Assembly: GCA_037179515.1 (NCBI GenBank)
Contig: JAXCGZ010021389.1
Location: 35,001-50,931, forward strand
Reading direction: 5' to 3'
DNA from: Halocaridina rubra
Lineage: Eukaryota; Arthropoda; Malacostraca; Decapoda; Atyidae
Length of the DNA: 15,931 bases
Shown here: piece by piece, positions 1 to 11,074 of the stretch
Position numbering within the stretch: the stretch's first letter is position 1
Layout: each line of letters starts with the position of its first letter
Notes under the pieces: model-generated
Seen by the model: only the letters and a program-made list of their open reading frames with translations
Databases searched by the model: none
What the model was told of the DNA's origin: nothing
Position numbers and translations under genes: made by a program

Positions 1-152
1 GGCCTTGGTGGAGGTGCCATTGGAGGAGGCATAGAAGGAAGAAGAAGTGCTTCTTCAGCTTCTGAAACTATTCTTCCACCTCTTTTACTGGTTTTTTCTA
101 CTTCTAATGCACGAACAATACCTTGTTCACTTTTACCTAGTCCCTGTCCTTC
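1..152 (-). CDS. RBM17: RBM17 (SPF45) exon, G-patch core; runs off the window
   Basis: At least 152 nt, starting in phase 0 after the acceptor TTTCTCTTCAG. It encodes EGQGLGKSEQGI, then VRALEVEKTSKRGGRIVSEA, and a proline-rich tail (LLLPSMPPPMAPPPR). Joined to the preceding exon this gives an uninterrupted G-patch, whose conserved glycines (GxGLGK) and the EKTSKRGG block are diagnostic of SPF45/RBM17 rather than other G-patch proteins. No donor site is seen before position 1, so the exon continues outside the window, and the C-terminal UHM/RRM must lie beyond it. Fifty full codons plus two bases are visible. No stop codons or frame breaks appear. Confidence 0.96.
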
Positions 153-1103
153 CTGAAGAGAAATTGTAAAATATCATTACACATTTAAAAACCTTAAACT
201 TTGGACACTATTGTTTGTACCCACCCAATACAAAGTTTACTTAAACACACTAAGTTGCCTAAAGAAACTGTTACTGTTAATTAAAATTCTTAATAAACTA
301 ATCATAAACTACCAGAAAAATTTCAAGGTGCCTTAAATGAGTAGGAAGAAAGTCTGAAAACCATACACATCTTCATATAACACATGAGACAGGCCACAAT
401 GGTAATAACTAACATAAAAAGTTTCTCATTGTTTTTGGTCTACCTTCCAGAGCTGCAACTCAGAAGAGAAGCAGCAAACAAACCCAAACTGCCACAACCA
501 ACCCCTGCCCCTCACGGGGCATGAGAACCTGGGATAGGCTTCAGTCACCCAGGCAATTACCTCATCTCTCAACAAAACACAATATTTTCTACACTAAGAA
601 ATAGCTCTCAGCCTGTCATCTCTCGAAGACTCCTTCTAGCCTGGGACATTGAGAGCAACTTAAGAAACACATATAGTGTGAGGGAAAGCCCATGATTGGT
701 AGTGATCTCTATTAGTGACTCGAGGCTGTTCTGGCAGGATGCTTATGGAAAAACAACAACTGCACTTGCAAAACCACATCATACCAGGTACTAAGGAAAA
801 TGCTAATGGAACACTGAAAGACAACCAGGTAAGAACTGAGTGATTGAATGAGTGGGGAGCATGCTGCCAATATGTGTCTCTACTGCTCATTTTCTAGATC
901 TCACAGATTAAGACAAAAATTTAAAGGTTACAATTATTACGTTTATTTGGCTTATGCAAGTCCTGAACTAAACAAGTTGTAGTTACAGAAGGCAGGAGCC
1001 ACAGGTATAAAATTAAGCAATGTTTTGTATACACCACTGGCTTTATTTCCTAACAAATCTTACTTCCTTGTATTCTACCTCATGGGTACTTTTAATTACA
1101 TAC
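153..1103 (-). other. RBM17 intron of 951 bp
   Basis: GT-AG intron between the two G-patch exons. It holds no recognised gene. A stretch around 440-560 is more GC-rich than its surroundings. On the plus strand it follows a pyrimidine run ending in CAG (about 451-457) and stays open for some 50 codons to a TAG at 601, but I do not recognise the translation and it has no start codon. The rest looks like ordinary AT-rich intron. Confidence 0.85.
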
Positions 1104-1231
1104 CTTGAATCCATATTTAGCCATTATTTTTGCAGCTACAGAACTTCCTACGCCACTGAAATTAGAGGATGGGGCTTTTACTGGTGGCAGGTCTTCAGAT
1201 CCAAGAGATGGCGGAGGGGCAATTGCTGCTC
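1104..1231 (-). CDS. RBM17: RBM17 (SPF45) exon, linker and start of the G-patch
   Basis: This 128-nt exon supplies two bases of a split glycine and then 42 residues. It opens with AAIAPPPSLGSEDLPP and ends with SSVAAKIMAKYGFK exactly on a codon boundary. GAAIAPP plus a serine/leucine is a signature block of SPF45, and KIMxKYGF is the first half of its G-patch, the glycine-rich fold that contacts RNA helicases and RNA. The acceptor reads CAGTTGCAG and the donor AAG|GTATGT. The linker between GAAIAPP and the G-patch is about 30 residues. As I remember the human protein, that linker is several tens of residues longer, so either the arthropod form is shorter or an extra exon is skipped. The plus-strand open frames across this interval are antisense shadows. 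Confidence 0.95.
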
Positions 1232-2252
1232 CTGCAACTGATAGAGTATTTTATGGCATGAGTGAAAGGTTGTATCTTAAGAAATGTCTTCTTTAGCTAA
1301 TAGATCCTTTTCGTCTAACAAAAAAACTTAATAGTACTTCCAGTAACTCCACATTTCAACATTCTCTATTTATTTTGAGCATAAATATTAAATTCAAGGG
1401 CAGACTTTACACAGAGTTTTGCCCAGAAAATACTATCCTGAAATTACTCCAAATACCAAACTTTCAAGAGGCTTTCAACATTTGCACTTTAAAAGTAATT
1501 AAATACCAGTTATATCAGAAAAGATCTTTCAAGCTTTTTAAGAAACAAAGCAGTACAAGTATCCAGATAAAACATACTTTAGCATCTCATTACTACCTAT
1601 AATGCTTCTAATTCTATTCATGTTCACTCTTCCAAAACTTTATCTCATTGCTACAAGCAAAACATTGAAATTAACCAGCATTTATGCCCACAATTTTCTT
1701 TTAACAAACTATAAACCATTTTTTTTTATCATAATCACCTGTGCGGAAATGTTGTCATAATAACAATCAAAATATGCAATGTGAAAACGTCATATTTCAT
1801 GCACAGATATCAGATATACTTAATAACAATAAATTACGGCATATAACAACTTATATGTCGAAATTTAAAAAAATATAAATAAATCCCGATTACCCATCCA
1901 CACAAGTAAACACCGACTAGTTACTGGGTAAAGGCCAGTGTTGCTAGATGGGCCATTCTAATATTTCAATCAAACCTTGACAAAAATTCCGATACAACAT
2001 TACCTTTTTTTAATAGATGTTTAATAAGGAATACCTTACTAACGTAAAATCCAACACAACAAAAAGGGAGTTTAATATTTAAAATTTCCAACAAATTTCT
2101 GAACATTAACATGAAATCTCCAAATATGAGGAAATTTCCCCATGTTTGGCATGATGGATAGAGAATACGTGAGATGCAAATACGTACTGCTAGCGATGCT
2201 GCAAATCACATTTGTAACACTCTTGTAATAAGATTCTAAAAGAATAATCTGA

Positions 2253-2700
<448 letters not shown>

Positions 2701-3285
2701 AAGTATGACAGGTACTGTCTTTTCAGTGACCACAATAAATAAAATATTATGGTAAATTTGAAATAAAGGTACTTATATTTACTCTAAGAATATTGTATTA
2801 TCTTTTCTGTTAATGTAACGTGTCAGGTTGGGATATACATTTATTGCTTTTGATATGTACATAAATTCCAACATTATAATCTTCTAAAACTGTACGTAAA
2901 ATTATTTACCAATACACAAATATGCCAAAGGTCCTTCACATGTCTCAAGATACAGTACATGAATTCTTAGTCTTCATACACAACAGTATTATTTCACTGA
3001 CACCAAAGAAGGGGTTTTTGGTAATGTCTATACTCTTATCTGTTATGGAGCACACATGCCAAAAATAATTTATAAAATCTCTAAGTAGAAAATTTCACAC
3101 TTAAAAGTTCATGACGCAAATACACAAAAGTTAGTGCAAGTTCTAATCTTCATTTAGCCAAAGCTCACTTTCATCAAATTAGGTAAAGCCTTGCATAATT
3201 TCACAACAATTATTTTAAATTCTAATTCAACATGATTTTATACATTTACTGAACACTTTTCTTTTAGGTTTAGCAATAAAGTATA

Positions 3286-3583
3286 CAGCAGCTCCCCTAT
3301 TTATGAACATTCACAGATACGAACAAAAACCTACCCCTTTTCTACCCATGTATTAATGTATGTATTACTGTAGTGTACTGTATAATTAAATTATTATTCC
3401 TGTGCTAAAAGTCATTAATACTGTATACTTTACGCTCCATGTAGTAGTTAAGTGTCTTTAGCTTAAGTACTGTACAGCACTGCATATATATGTTTTATAC
3501 AGTATTTTTTCACCTAAATACAACTTACAAACAATTCTACTTATGACCGGAATTCTGGAACCTAACTCATTTGTAAGTCTCTG
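3286..3583. mobile_element. MITE-like element, CAG...CTG ends with flanking TA
   Basis: A 298-bp segment begins CAGCAGCTCCCCTATTTATG and ends, on the other strand, CAGAGACTTACAAATGAGTT. Each end is bounded by TA (3284-3285 and 3584-3585), the target duplication of the Tc1/mariner/pogo group. The right-end sequence (AACTCATTTGTAAGTCTCTG, preceded by a run about missing-base-free GGTTCC on the opposite strand) resembles short TA-inserting repeats common in invertebrate genomes. The two ends match only loosely, so this would be an old copy. No open frame is present. It could also be a chance pairing of ends. Confidence 0.45.
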
Positions 3584-3621
3584 TAAAGCTGAATTTTGAA
3601 AAACATTTTAGTTACTTTTAG

Positions 3622-3823
3622 TTTCTTTCAAAATTTAATTCATAAAGAACTTTAACCAAGTAAGAGTTTTCAGTCTTAGATGTGTATTTAATAAGAATTT
3701 TCACTTTACTGAGAATACAAAATCTATATATTTCTTTCAAAATTTATAAAAACCTTAAGAGCTTTCAGTCTGAGGTGTGCGTTTAATAAGAATTTTCACT
3801 TTACTGAGAAAATAAAATCTATA
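3622..3823. repeat. Tandem duplication, about 109-bp unit, two copies
   Basis: Copy one starts at 3622 and copy two at 3731, both with TTTCTTTCAAAATTTA. Both later contain TTTCAGTCT, a GATGTGT/GGTGTGC variant, and then a shared core of TTTAATAAGAATTTTCACTT followed by TACTGAGAA and AAAATCTAT. The copies differ by substitutions and an indel of about a dozen bases, so the duplication is not recent. It lies about 100 bp from the GFSR exon's donor, on the intron side. Confidence 0.9.
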
Positions 3824-3927
3824 ATAACATCAGTTCCATACACTAAATAAATTAAATATAATATCATTCACTTGCAAGAAAAATGGGGTCGACAAGAACT
3901 ACCATTCAATTTATCTTTTATTCTCAC

Positions 3928-4016
3928 CTGTACTTCTTCTTGGCCTTTCCTCTTCCTCCTCGTCTTCATCTGGATCTCTGACACGAGAAAAGCCTGATGT
4001 TTCTTCACCTCCACCT
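3928..4016 (-). CDS. RBM17: RBM17 (SPF45) exon, GFSR element and acidic stretch
   Basis: This 89-nt exon completes an arginine codon, then encodes 29 residues: GGGEETSGFSRVRDPDEDEE, more glutamates, and RPRRST. It ends with one base (G) of a glycine codon. The acceptor is TTTTAACAG and the donor is CAG|GTGAGAA. The order SGFSR, a D/E-rich run, a short basic run, then GAAIAPP across the next junction matches what I know of animal SPF45, where the same blocks precede the G-patch. The function is inherited from the family: SPF45 binds U2AF65, SF1 and SF3b155 through its C-terminal UHM and affects 3' splice-site choice in the nucleus. An in-frame AG two bases downstream could be used as an alternative acceptor but would break the frame. 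Confidence 0.92.
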
Positions 4017-5959
4017 CTGTTAAAAGATACAAATATGTTCAAAGTCAATGAGTCTTCATGTCATTTTTCTTATATAAATTCCATGATAAAAGCGTACTCA
4101 AGTTGTGTTCTTACATATGCAAAAGAACATACAGTACCTAGTTTATGTCAAATAATTTATGTCCTTTTTATACTTGGCAATACATTCCCAATATTAGTAT
4201 TTACTTCAATATCACCGTCAATGAAGATAATTTTATTGGCTGCTCATTAAGCTATCTATCTACAAACTTTGGCCGTAATCCTCTCTGTAAGGGAAATGGC
4301 ATAGTAAAAACACATGGCCAGCCACCTCTATTTTATTCATTAACAGTTTATTCTCACAAACATTATACCAATCTCCAACCTTCAACTTTTACCCATTTCA
4401 CAACGTCAGAAAGTTACAGTCCCAATAACTTCGGTTATGGTTGAAATATTTCCGATTTACGTAGAAGCCTTCTTATACCCTGATTTATCAAGGGAGAAAA
4501 ATAAGAAAGGAAGGACTTCCACCTCCCTTGCTTTCCCTCATTTAGCTGTCTCTAACAACATGCAAGAGAACAAAGAGATGGTATTCAAGTCACCTATCCA
4601 GAGGGGTGTAGAAAATTATATTAAAATGAATGAACTATGAGAGTAGAGGTCACTTAACTTCGTACTTAGAAGGAGCCCTTCCACTTGCAAATTATTAACA
4701 ATTAATAATTTAAAAAAGATTTAAGCCATCAAAAAACTTTACGAAACTGTAGTTACACTTTCACATAAAGAGTTGAACAATTAATGCAGAAAGGATTCCT
4801 TTCATATACTGACTGAAATTTGTGAATCACATTACTCTAATGGAAAATGACTTAGTGAAAAGAGGTCATCTATTCCTCATATACAAAACTTGAACTTAGT
4901 TACATCTGAATTTACATTTCTACATAATTACCGGGAGTGGACACTATACTGACCTGAACAACACCCATTGCATATATCCCTTATATTTTTGTAAGAGGAG
5001 GAAACGACAGCTTCCTAAAGGAATAATATCGGCAGTAATGATTAACTCATTCACATGGATACCTTCAAGTACTATTGATATTGCTGCATAACTGCATCTA
5101 TTTACAATATACATTAGTGTTAGTAGTATGCAAACATTAGCAGAGATATTTCTAAACAAGTACATTATTTATTAAGCACTTCTTCCTCTCTGTTTAAATA
5201 CTGAAACATATGTATATTACATAATGTTGAATATAAAAGGAAATTAGCTTTAAATTCTACATCCACAAACAGCCAAGCTTTAGTAAGTGCATTATCCACT
5301 CAAGTCTATAAAGGATGAATGGCTTGAGACAGGTTTTTCTTTCATATTGAGCTACCTATCAAATAGCAACCAAAGATTTACTGAATAACTGAATATTATA
5401 TTTCAAAAATTATTTTGTGATATTTTCCCCACCAAGGCATTAAGTATACAAAAAAAAAATACTGTAAGTAAGATGTCTATCTATACGTGAAAATTAAGGC
5501 TGTGTAAAGGACTATACTTAAGAGAATGATATAATTCAAATTTCCAGAAAATCTTCATATTCCCTCAAACCAATAAGTTTTAGTAGTGATCCTCTACCCA
5601 GAAGGGATTAAGTTTAAACACAGTAGCCAAAAATATACATTGTTGAAAAAACCACAGTTTCCAAGCCGATACATTATATGGCAAGTGATTATTATTTCAC
5701 TCACTTTTAGTTTTTAAGACGATATAAAACCCATACTTATAAGAATGTAGGATCATCGCATAAAAGCATCTAGGGAGCTTACTCCTAAATTCTTTTTGGT
5801 ATTTCCTATACTCTGAGAGATACACCCTCCCTCCTTGCTCCCTATATTTTTTCCTCTTTCTTCTCTTTCACTCTTGAATTTCTATATTATAATGTCAGTT
5901 TCCCTTGTTGTTTCTCCTAGCAGGGTGGCCCAAACTTATACTCAAAAAGAATTCATGTC

Positions 5960-5971
5960 CCTTGTCTTACA
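5960..5971. repeat. Target-site duplication, LINE 3' side
   Basis: CCTTGTCTTACA, identical to 8529-8540. It sits immediately beyond the point where LINE similarity ends on the 3' side of the element. The LINE's own tail has a TATGTA-like ending, so the exact inner edge is uncertain by a few bases. Confidence 0.75.
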
Positions 5972-6559
5972 TACATATAATGGCCTCATTCCCCCTTGTA
6001 AGGCGGGTGGCCGAGCCAAGAAATACGCATTCACCACGATTTAAACTTACCTCTACCACTCCTCTTAGCTCCTTGGGGATAAAGGGTTGCCACATTTCCT
6101 AGTATACCCCCGACCCTTCATCAAATGGCAACTCCCCTCACACCCATCCATCACAGTTCACTGAGCTAAAAGGTGCGAGATATCCCTTAAACCATGTCAT
6201 CTATACAGTTTTCCACCACTCATTCCTATCTCTTGCATGCACTCTTCCCTGCTCCACTTATATTCCACATGCATTCAATGCCCTTTTCATGCCATCCATC
6301 CATCTCATTCTAGGTCTTCCTCTTGACCTAACTCCAGTCACTTCTGCACTACACACTCTCTTCACTATTCATTCATCACTCATCCTTTCCATGTATCCAA
6401 ACCAAATCAACACTCTCTGATCTAATCCATCCAAAAGATTCCTTTTAACACTCGTTCTCTGCCTGATATCCTCATTTCTTACTCTATCTATTCTAGATAC
6501 ACCAACCATGCTTCTCAAACACCTCACCTCCTCTGCATTTCAACTTGTTCCTTTCATCC

Positions 6560-7260
6560 TCAATTGCATTACAAGTCGCTGCTCCATACAATGGTGTCGG
6601 CACAATCACACTTTCATATATCCTTCTTTTTGCATTCATTCCCAAATATCTATTTCTCATTACACTTTTCTACCCACCTAGACATTTACCTGCTTCATTC
6701 ACTCTGTGACTTACCTCTACATCCACTAGTCCAATTACTTAAAATTTTCAACTTCTTCATGCAACTCCCCATTCACTCCTACATGCAGTCTGTGAACATT
6801 AACACTCCTTATGCATCTCATAACTTTACTTTTACCTATATTCACTTCAACTTCCTTCTTTCACACACCTTAACAGATTCAGTCAAAAAATTATTCAATT
6901 CATTCTCAGTATCAGCTACCAGTACAGTATCATCCGCAAATAGTGACTAATTCAATTTCCACAACCTTCAATCTTCACCCACTAGTTCTAAGCCTCTGTC
7001 TAATACTCTTTCATTTACTTCCCTTACCACTCCATCCATATATACACTCAACAATCGCATAACCCTACATTCACCTCAAACCAATCACTCATACCATTCC
7101 TAACTCTCCCACATGCTCTACTATTCATGTAAAAACTATTCATTGCATTCAACATACTTCCAATTAATCCATACAATCGCAACACACTTCACAACCCCTC
7201 TCTATCTACCCTGTCATATGCTTTCCCTAAGTCCATAAAAGCCCCAAAAGTGTCCCTACC
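6560..7260 (-). pseudogene. Reverse transcriptase remnant of the LINE
   Basis: The most readable part of the LINE polymerase. From high to low coordinate: VFVEEQVCEKFLEKGRD, AFMDLGKAYDRVDREGL (first catalytic aspartate in DLGKAYD), a broken stretch with several stops, FADDTVLVADTENELN (the paired catalytic aspartates kept), VCERRKLKVN, GKSKVMRC, then RNRYLGMNAKRRIYESVIVP and TPLYGA. The AWMAW/RQG region is disrupted. Retained motifs next to in-frame stops indicate a long-inactive copy. Plus-strand open frames such as 6564-6950 are its antisense shadow. Confidence 0.88.
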
Positions 7261-7325
7261 TTTCTCCAAGAACTTCTCACACACTTGTTCTTCCACAAAC
7301 ACCTGATCCATAAATACTCTTCCTC

Positions 7326-7485
7326 GCATTCACGAGGTCGAAAGATCGGTTCCCGTCCAAGACCGAGAGTTTAAGCTGTTTACTGGCAGGAACTGCTGTG
7401 GTTGGACACCACAGTGGGGGTTGGGGCTTGCCCTGGCTGACGAATACCCATTGTATTGAAATGGAAATAAAGTTTGTCAATCAAT
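7326..7485 (+). mobile_element. SINE (tRNA-like head, partial) inserted in the LINE
   Basis: A 160-bp block interrupts LINE coding between TEKL and RVFMDQVF (minus-strand reading). It starts GCATTCACGAGGTCGAAAGA, continues with CGGTTCCCGTCC (resembling a tRNA T-arm/B box, with the preceding CAC in an anticodon-like position), and has a GC-richer body (TGGTTGGACACCACAGTGGG, GGGCTTGCCCTGGCTGACGA). The tail is GAAATAAAGTTTGTCAATCAAT. The base composition differs sharply from the LINE on both sides. The A box and 5' part are missing. No clear target duplication is seen, and the LINE appears to have lost roughly a dozen codons at the junction. Confidence 0.7.
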
Positions 7486-8528
7486 TTCTCAGTACCTTTC
7501 CTAATTCTCTCATATACCTTACCAACTACACTCAACAAACTAATTCCTCTAAAACTACTACACTCTTACTTATCTCCTTTCCCATTGTAAAGTGGAACTA
7601 TACATGCACTCCTCTAATCAACTTGGACACTCCCTTGCCTGAAACACATTCAACAACCTAACCATCCATTCAACATGACACCCATTTATCCCTGGTGCTT
7701 TACCTGTTTACACTGCTCTCAATGCCAAATATACCTCCTCTTTTGTTATTTTCCTATCATTCTCATCACCTAACATTGGCATTCTTCATTCGCTTCCCAC
7801 AGCCACAATCTATTCCTCTCTATCATCTTCTTCATTTAGCAGGTCCTTGAAATATTCAGCCCATCTCTCTCTCACCTTAATTTTATCTACCAACAACTGC
7901 CCATCTGCTCCTTTTGCCCTCTCCTCTAAACCAGACTCACCTTTCCTCACTCTTTTCACTTCCTTCTAAAACATCTTTTTATTCCTTTCAAAATTCTCAG
8001 ACAAGCATGTACCCTCTTTACATCCGCTTCTTTCTCTGCCTCCCTCACCACACACTTCGCAAACCTCCTCTTTGCACAATACCTTTCATACACCTCTACA
8101 TTACCTACCAGCAACCATACCTCACATGCATGCTTCTTTTCAGTCGCTACTGCTCTCACCTACTCATTCCACCATTCGCTACCTTTCCTTTTACTTCCAC
8201 CAGTTGGTCTCCTTCCGCACACTTCATAACTTCCTCCTCGAAAAAGCCTCATTCTGCTTCCACTCCCTCCTCTTTCACTACATTCCACACATTCTTCAGA
8301 CTAGCCTTATACTCACAGTCTCTCTCTTTCTTATGCAATTCATACTCTTTTAGCACCCTTCTTCCTCTCTCGCGTCTCCTCTTTCTCCCACTCTCACTCT
8401 ACTTTCCACTAAATAATGATCACATATTCTACCACTAGCTCCTCTCAATACATTCATTTCCAATACTCTTCCTATTATCCCCATGTCCACCACAACATAA
8501 TCCATTAATGTTCTGTCAACTACTCTTT

Positions 8529-8540
8529 CCTTGTCTTACA
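8529..8540. repeat. Target-site duplication, LINE 5' side
   Basis: CCTTGTCTTACA, the partner of 5960-5971. On the minus strand it directly precedes the first LINE codons (AGAGTAGTTGACAGAACA), which marks the 5' truncation point. Confidence 0.75.
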
Positions 8541-10245
8541 CTAAACAAGTTTTGCATTCAATAAGGGAGCTAACAAGCCTTATGAATGTTTTTCCCTACA
8601 GCAGGTAAGAGAAGTCTATATTTAAAGTACATATTTTTATGACCCTTGATGCTATTATGACCATGTACTATACATAGTTTGTTGATTTTACAACATTTAC
8701 TAATCATCAATGACCTGACAAATCGTGTTTTCCAGTACACATCCTACGTCTAATATAGCAAATATACTTGAAAAAGTGTAATCAAGGACTCTTCCTTTTA
8801 TCCCTATAAATTACATCCTTATAACACTTTAATACAATACGCTGTTATTTTCTGTAAAGGAAGGTAGGTCTAACAGTATTAATGTATAACCTAGCACTTT
8901 AAACCCTCTTCTTCCACGAAATTAGCGCATTTAAAACCTATTTTAGTCTCTAGGTAAAAGATGTTCAAGCCTTCCCATTGCTCTCTTAGTAAAGAGGCAA
9001 AATCAATAATCCCAAAAATTACTTCTAATCATTTATATCCCTGTTGACTTCATTATCCACTTTACTAAGCACAGTTATGAAATTATTATTTTTTATATGT
9101 TACTTTTCTGTCTTAAACTAATCATTTCATTTCTTAACTTACTACAATGATCATGATATTCTCTCCATATTAAACAAAATACACGAATTAGCTAACAATA
9201 TACCAATAAAACACCAGGAAAATATCTTTGTATATTACATACATACTATCACATCATATTTCACTTAAATCAATAAACAATAATTTTCCAATATTTGCAC
9301 TTTTTCTAAGAAGCAGGGTATTAATAAATTATACACAGCAGGTTACATACATTTTTCTAAACCAGTATTAACTTAGTTTCATAAATACAAAGATAATCTT
9401 CTATTTATCACAGTTAGGGTTAATTAAAACTAGTCCAGAATAATTTACTTTTGCAAACAATATTCAGCTATCTAATGAGATGAGATAACTAGACAAAATA
9501 AAGTTCAAGACACGTCTGCTGAGTAAGAAGCTCAGTTGAAAGTGAAATAAATAGAGAGAGAGAAGTAACATGCAAACCAATAAAAGATATCCGTACATAT
9601 ATTTTGGCCTAAATCAAATATTAACAATCACACAAAAGTTTTCCCATTTTTGTAAGGCACTCATACTAGCTTGGTGGAGCTACTCAATTTACTGTCTCAT
9701 ATCAACGAACTCTTATGTAGTTCTCCTTAACAAAGGAAATTAACTTCCTTTTTCTCTCTAGTCTCCTTACCAATCTCCCATACAAATATGTTAGCTTTGG
9801 GCTTATGATATAATCACTACAACAATAAGCTATGACAGTAGCAGGCTTGATGTAATACATGCTAGAAATAATTGTAAAAAGACAGGGACTTCAATGGAAT
9901 TCTTTTCTTGCCATAATACTACCAATGGTGAAGTTGAGGATAGACAGGATATGAAGAAGTCTGTCTCCTCTATTCCTATGTTACTTTGTTGCAGTTAAGG
10001 ACACTCTCCAAGACTAAGCTAAATATGGTGTCACGTTTTAAAAAAGAAATTTCTAAATTATGTTCCAAAGAAAATATTTAGTACTTATGTGGTCATCTCA
10101 ATATGACTGCAAGTGCCATACACAGCCAGTAAAGATATGTAAAATGTAAAAATCTACCTTACCAAGATATAAGTTTCTATGTACGTTTAATATAGCATCA
10201 ATCAAATATTAACTGAACAAAATAATAAAACACTAAAATGCTTAC

Positions 10246-10327
10246 CTGTCTCTTCTCTTTCTATCTCTGTCATCTCTTTCTCTTTTTCTTTTTTCTTCCT
10301 CCTCTCTATCTCGTCTTTCTCTCATGT
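10246..10327 (-). CDS. RBM17: RBM17 (SPF45) exon, charged Arg/Glu/Asp-rich segment (internal exon)
   Basis: This 82-nt internal exon encodes 26 complete residues, beginning MRERRDREEEEKRKRERD and ending in an RKRRD tract. The acceptor is a T-rich tract ending TTTTTTAG and the donor reads CAG|GTAAGC. It starts with the last two bases of a codon and ends with two bases (AG) that the next exon (4016) completes as arginine. In SPF45 this highly charged, probably helical region precedes the short conserved GFSR element, which appears at once in the following exon. The methionine here is not the gene start: the incoming codon is split and an acceptor lies directly upstream. The exons encoding the SPF45 N-terminus were not found in the 5.6 kb upstream, so they are probably past 15931. 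Low-complexity sequence alone would be weak evidence; the matching phase with the next exon is what supports it. Confidence 0.85.
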
Positions 10328-10696
10328 CTAAAAAATATAATTGGTACATATAAAGTAAAAATGTATAATATAGTTTAGGGAAATCTTTATTTGGGAATTT
10401 AAAACTAATTTGATGATGCAATTCTGGTTTAAAATCATACTTGATGACTGTTGAGGAATACAACAATGATAAAATAATATGCTTTGTGTATCTCCTTGTC
10501 AGAGAAATCTATACTCTATATGACATCATTATCATTACAAAAGTTGAATTCAACTGTACTGACTGGCAGAGCTTGCTGCAGATTAAGTAAATTAAACAGC
10601 AATGGTACTCTGTATTCATTAAAGGCAAATTTTGTTCATATATCAAAGCTAGTAAAAAAAAATCAGTCTTACATGAATATCTTGTCATAAAAGTGA

Positions 10697-11026
10697 CAAG
10701 ATAACAGATGCATTTCATTATATATTTCAAATGCCTCTGAGGAATGGCATTCTCAAATACTAGAAGTGACCGAGCAATCATTTACCCAATACACTGTCAA
10801 GAAAAGCATGAGCACAATCAGTCCTGTAAGCCAATCCCCATAAATCCTTAGGTTGCAATTGCTCAATGATAAATTAGCAGATAAACATGAACAACTTAAA
10901 GCGACAGAACTTTTTCTGCATGCCCGTAAGGAAGAATACAGGAAAAAGATGCTGGAAGTACTTCCATCAGCAATAATACCAGATCTTTTGGAAGGAGACC
11001 AGAGCCTTGCAATATCTTTCACTTGA
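10697..11026 (+). pseudogene. Unidentified coding remnant with AATAAA, one internal stop
   Basis: One reading frame runs from 10697 to a TGA at 11024-11026, interrupted only by TAA at 10841-10843. Before the stop it reads NASEEWHSQILEVTEQSFTQ, then YTVKKSMSTISPVSQSP. After it, RLQLLNDKLADKHEQLKATE leads into LFLHARKEEYRKKMLEVLPS and AIIPDLLEGDQSLAISFT. The second part is rich in K, E, L and R with helical spacing and looks like true protein, unlike the antisense ORF over the same bases. AATAAA lies 19 bases after the stop (11046-11051). A CCTTAG acceptor-like site at 10844-10850 could make 10851-11026 a terminal exon, which would remove the stop. I do not recognise the family; a DNA-transposon or SANT/MADF-type tail is possible but unproven. 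Confidence 0.45.
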
Positions 11027-11074
11027 GTTTTTGCAATAGATACACAATAAAGGTGAAAAGAGTGAAATACTATA

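Larger units (their letters stand above)
5972..8528 (-). mobile_element. 5'-truncated, decayed non-LTR retrotransposon (LINE), antisense to plus strand
   Basis: Reading the minus strand from 8528 downward gives LINE protein blocks in the correct order, broken by many stops and frameshifts. The end of an apurinic-type endonuclease (TLMDYVVVD, then CDHYLVE at about 8400-8427) comes first. The region before the polymerase follows (RWAEYFKDLLNEEDD, about 7822-7880; TGKAPGINGCHVEW, about 7660-7712). The reverse transcriptase has FMDLGKAYDRVDREGL (7195-7245) and the catalytic FADDTVLVAD block (6897-6946), then a C-terminal ...TPLYGA segment (about 6575-6602). It ends in a 3' tail with a CCACCCGCC...GGGGGAAT stem and TATATGTATGTA. 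The 12-bp duplication at both edges shows insertion by target-primed reverse transcription. The 5' part of the endonuclease is missing, as usual for such copies. I do not assign a clade. A SINE interrupts it at 7326-7485. Confidence 0.9.
4017..10245 (-). other. RBM17 intron of 6,229 bp hosting an antisense LINE
   Basis: GT-AG intron between the charged exon and the GFSR exon. The central part is a LINE with a nested SINE (5972-8528). The flanks 4017-5959 and 8541-10245 are AT-rich and contain only scattered short open frames (for example 4145-4444 and 4437-4640 on the plus strand) without recognisable motifs or codon signal. A plus-strand frame at about 9800-10000 stays open for some 65 codons but I see no homology in it. 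Confidence 0.85.

Noticed and set aside
4145..4640. Plus-strand open frames of 99 and 67 codons
   Set aside because: No motif, no start context, no splice logic, and AT-driven composition; chance frames in intron.
6564..6950. 128-codon plus-strand open frame
   Set aside because: Antisense of the LINE reverse transcriptase; FADDTVLVAD is read on the other strand.
7326..7370. Functional tRNA gene
   Set aside because: Only an anticodon-like and T-arm-like portion is present, with no acceptor stem or D-arm; it fits a truncated SINE head.
7914..8438. 174-codon plus-strand open frame rich in S, F, L, P and H
   Set aside because: It is the antisense of the decayed LINE endonuclease and linker region, whose minus-strand reading gives recognisable motifs.
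9795..10001. Plus-strand frame open for about 65 codons without an early ATG
   Set aside because: Slightly long for AT-rich DNA but without recognisable sequence, splice sites or poly(A) signal.
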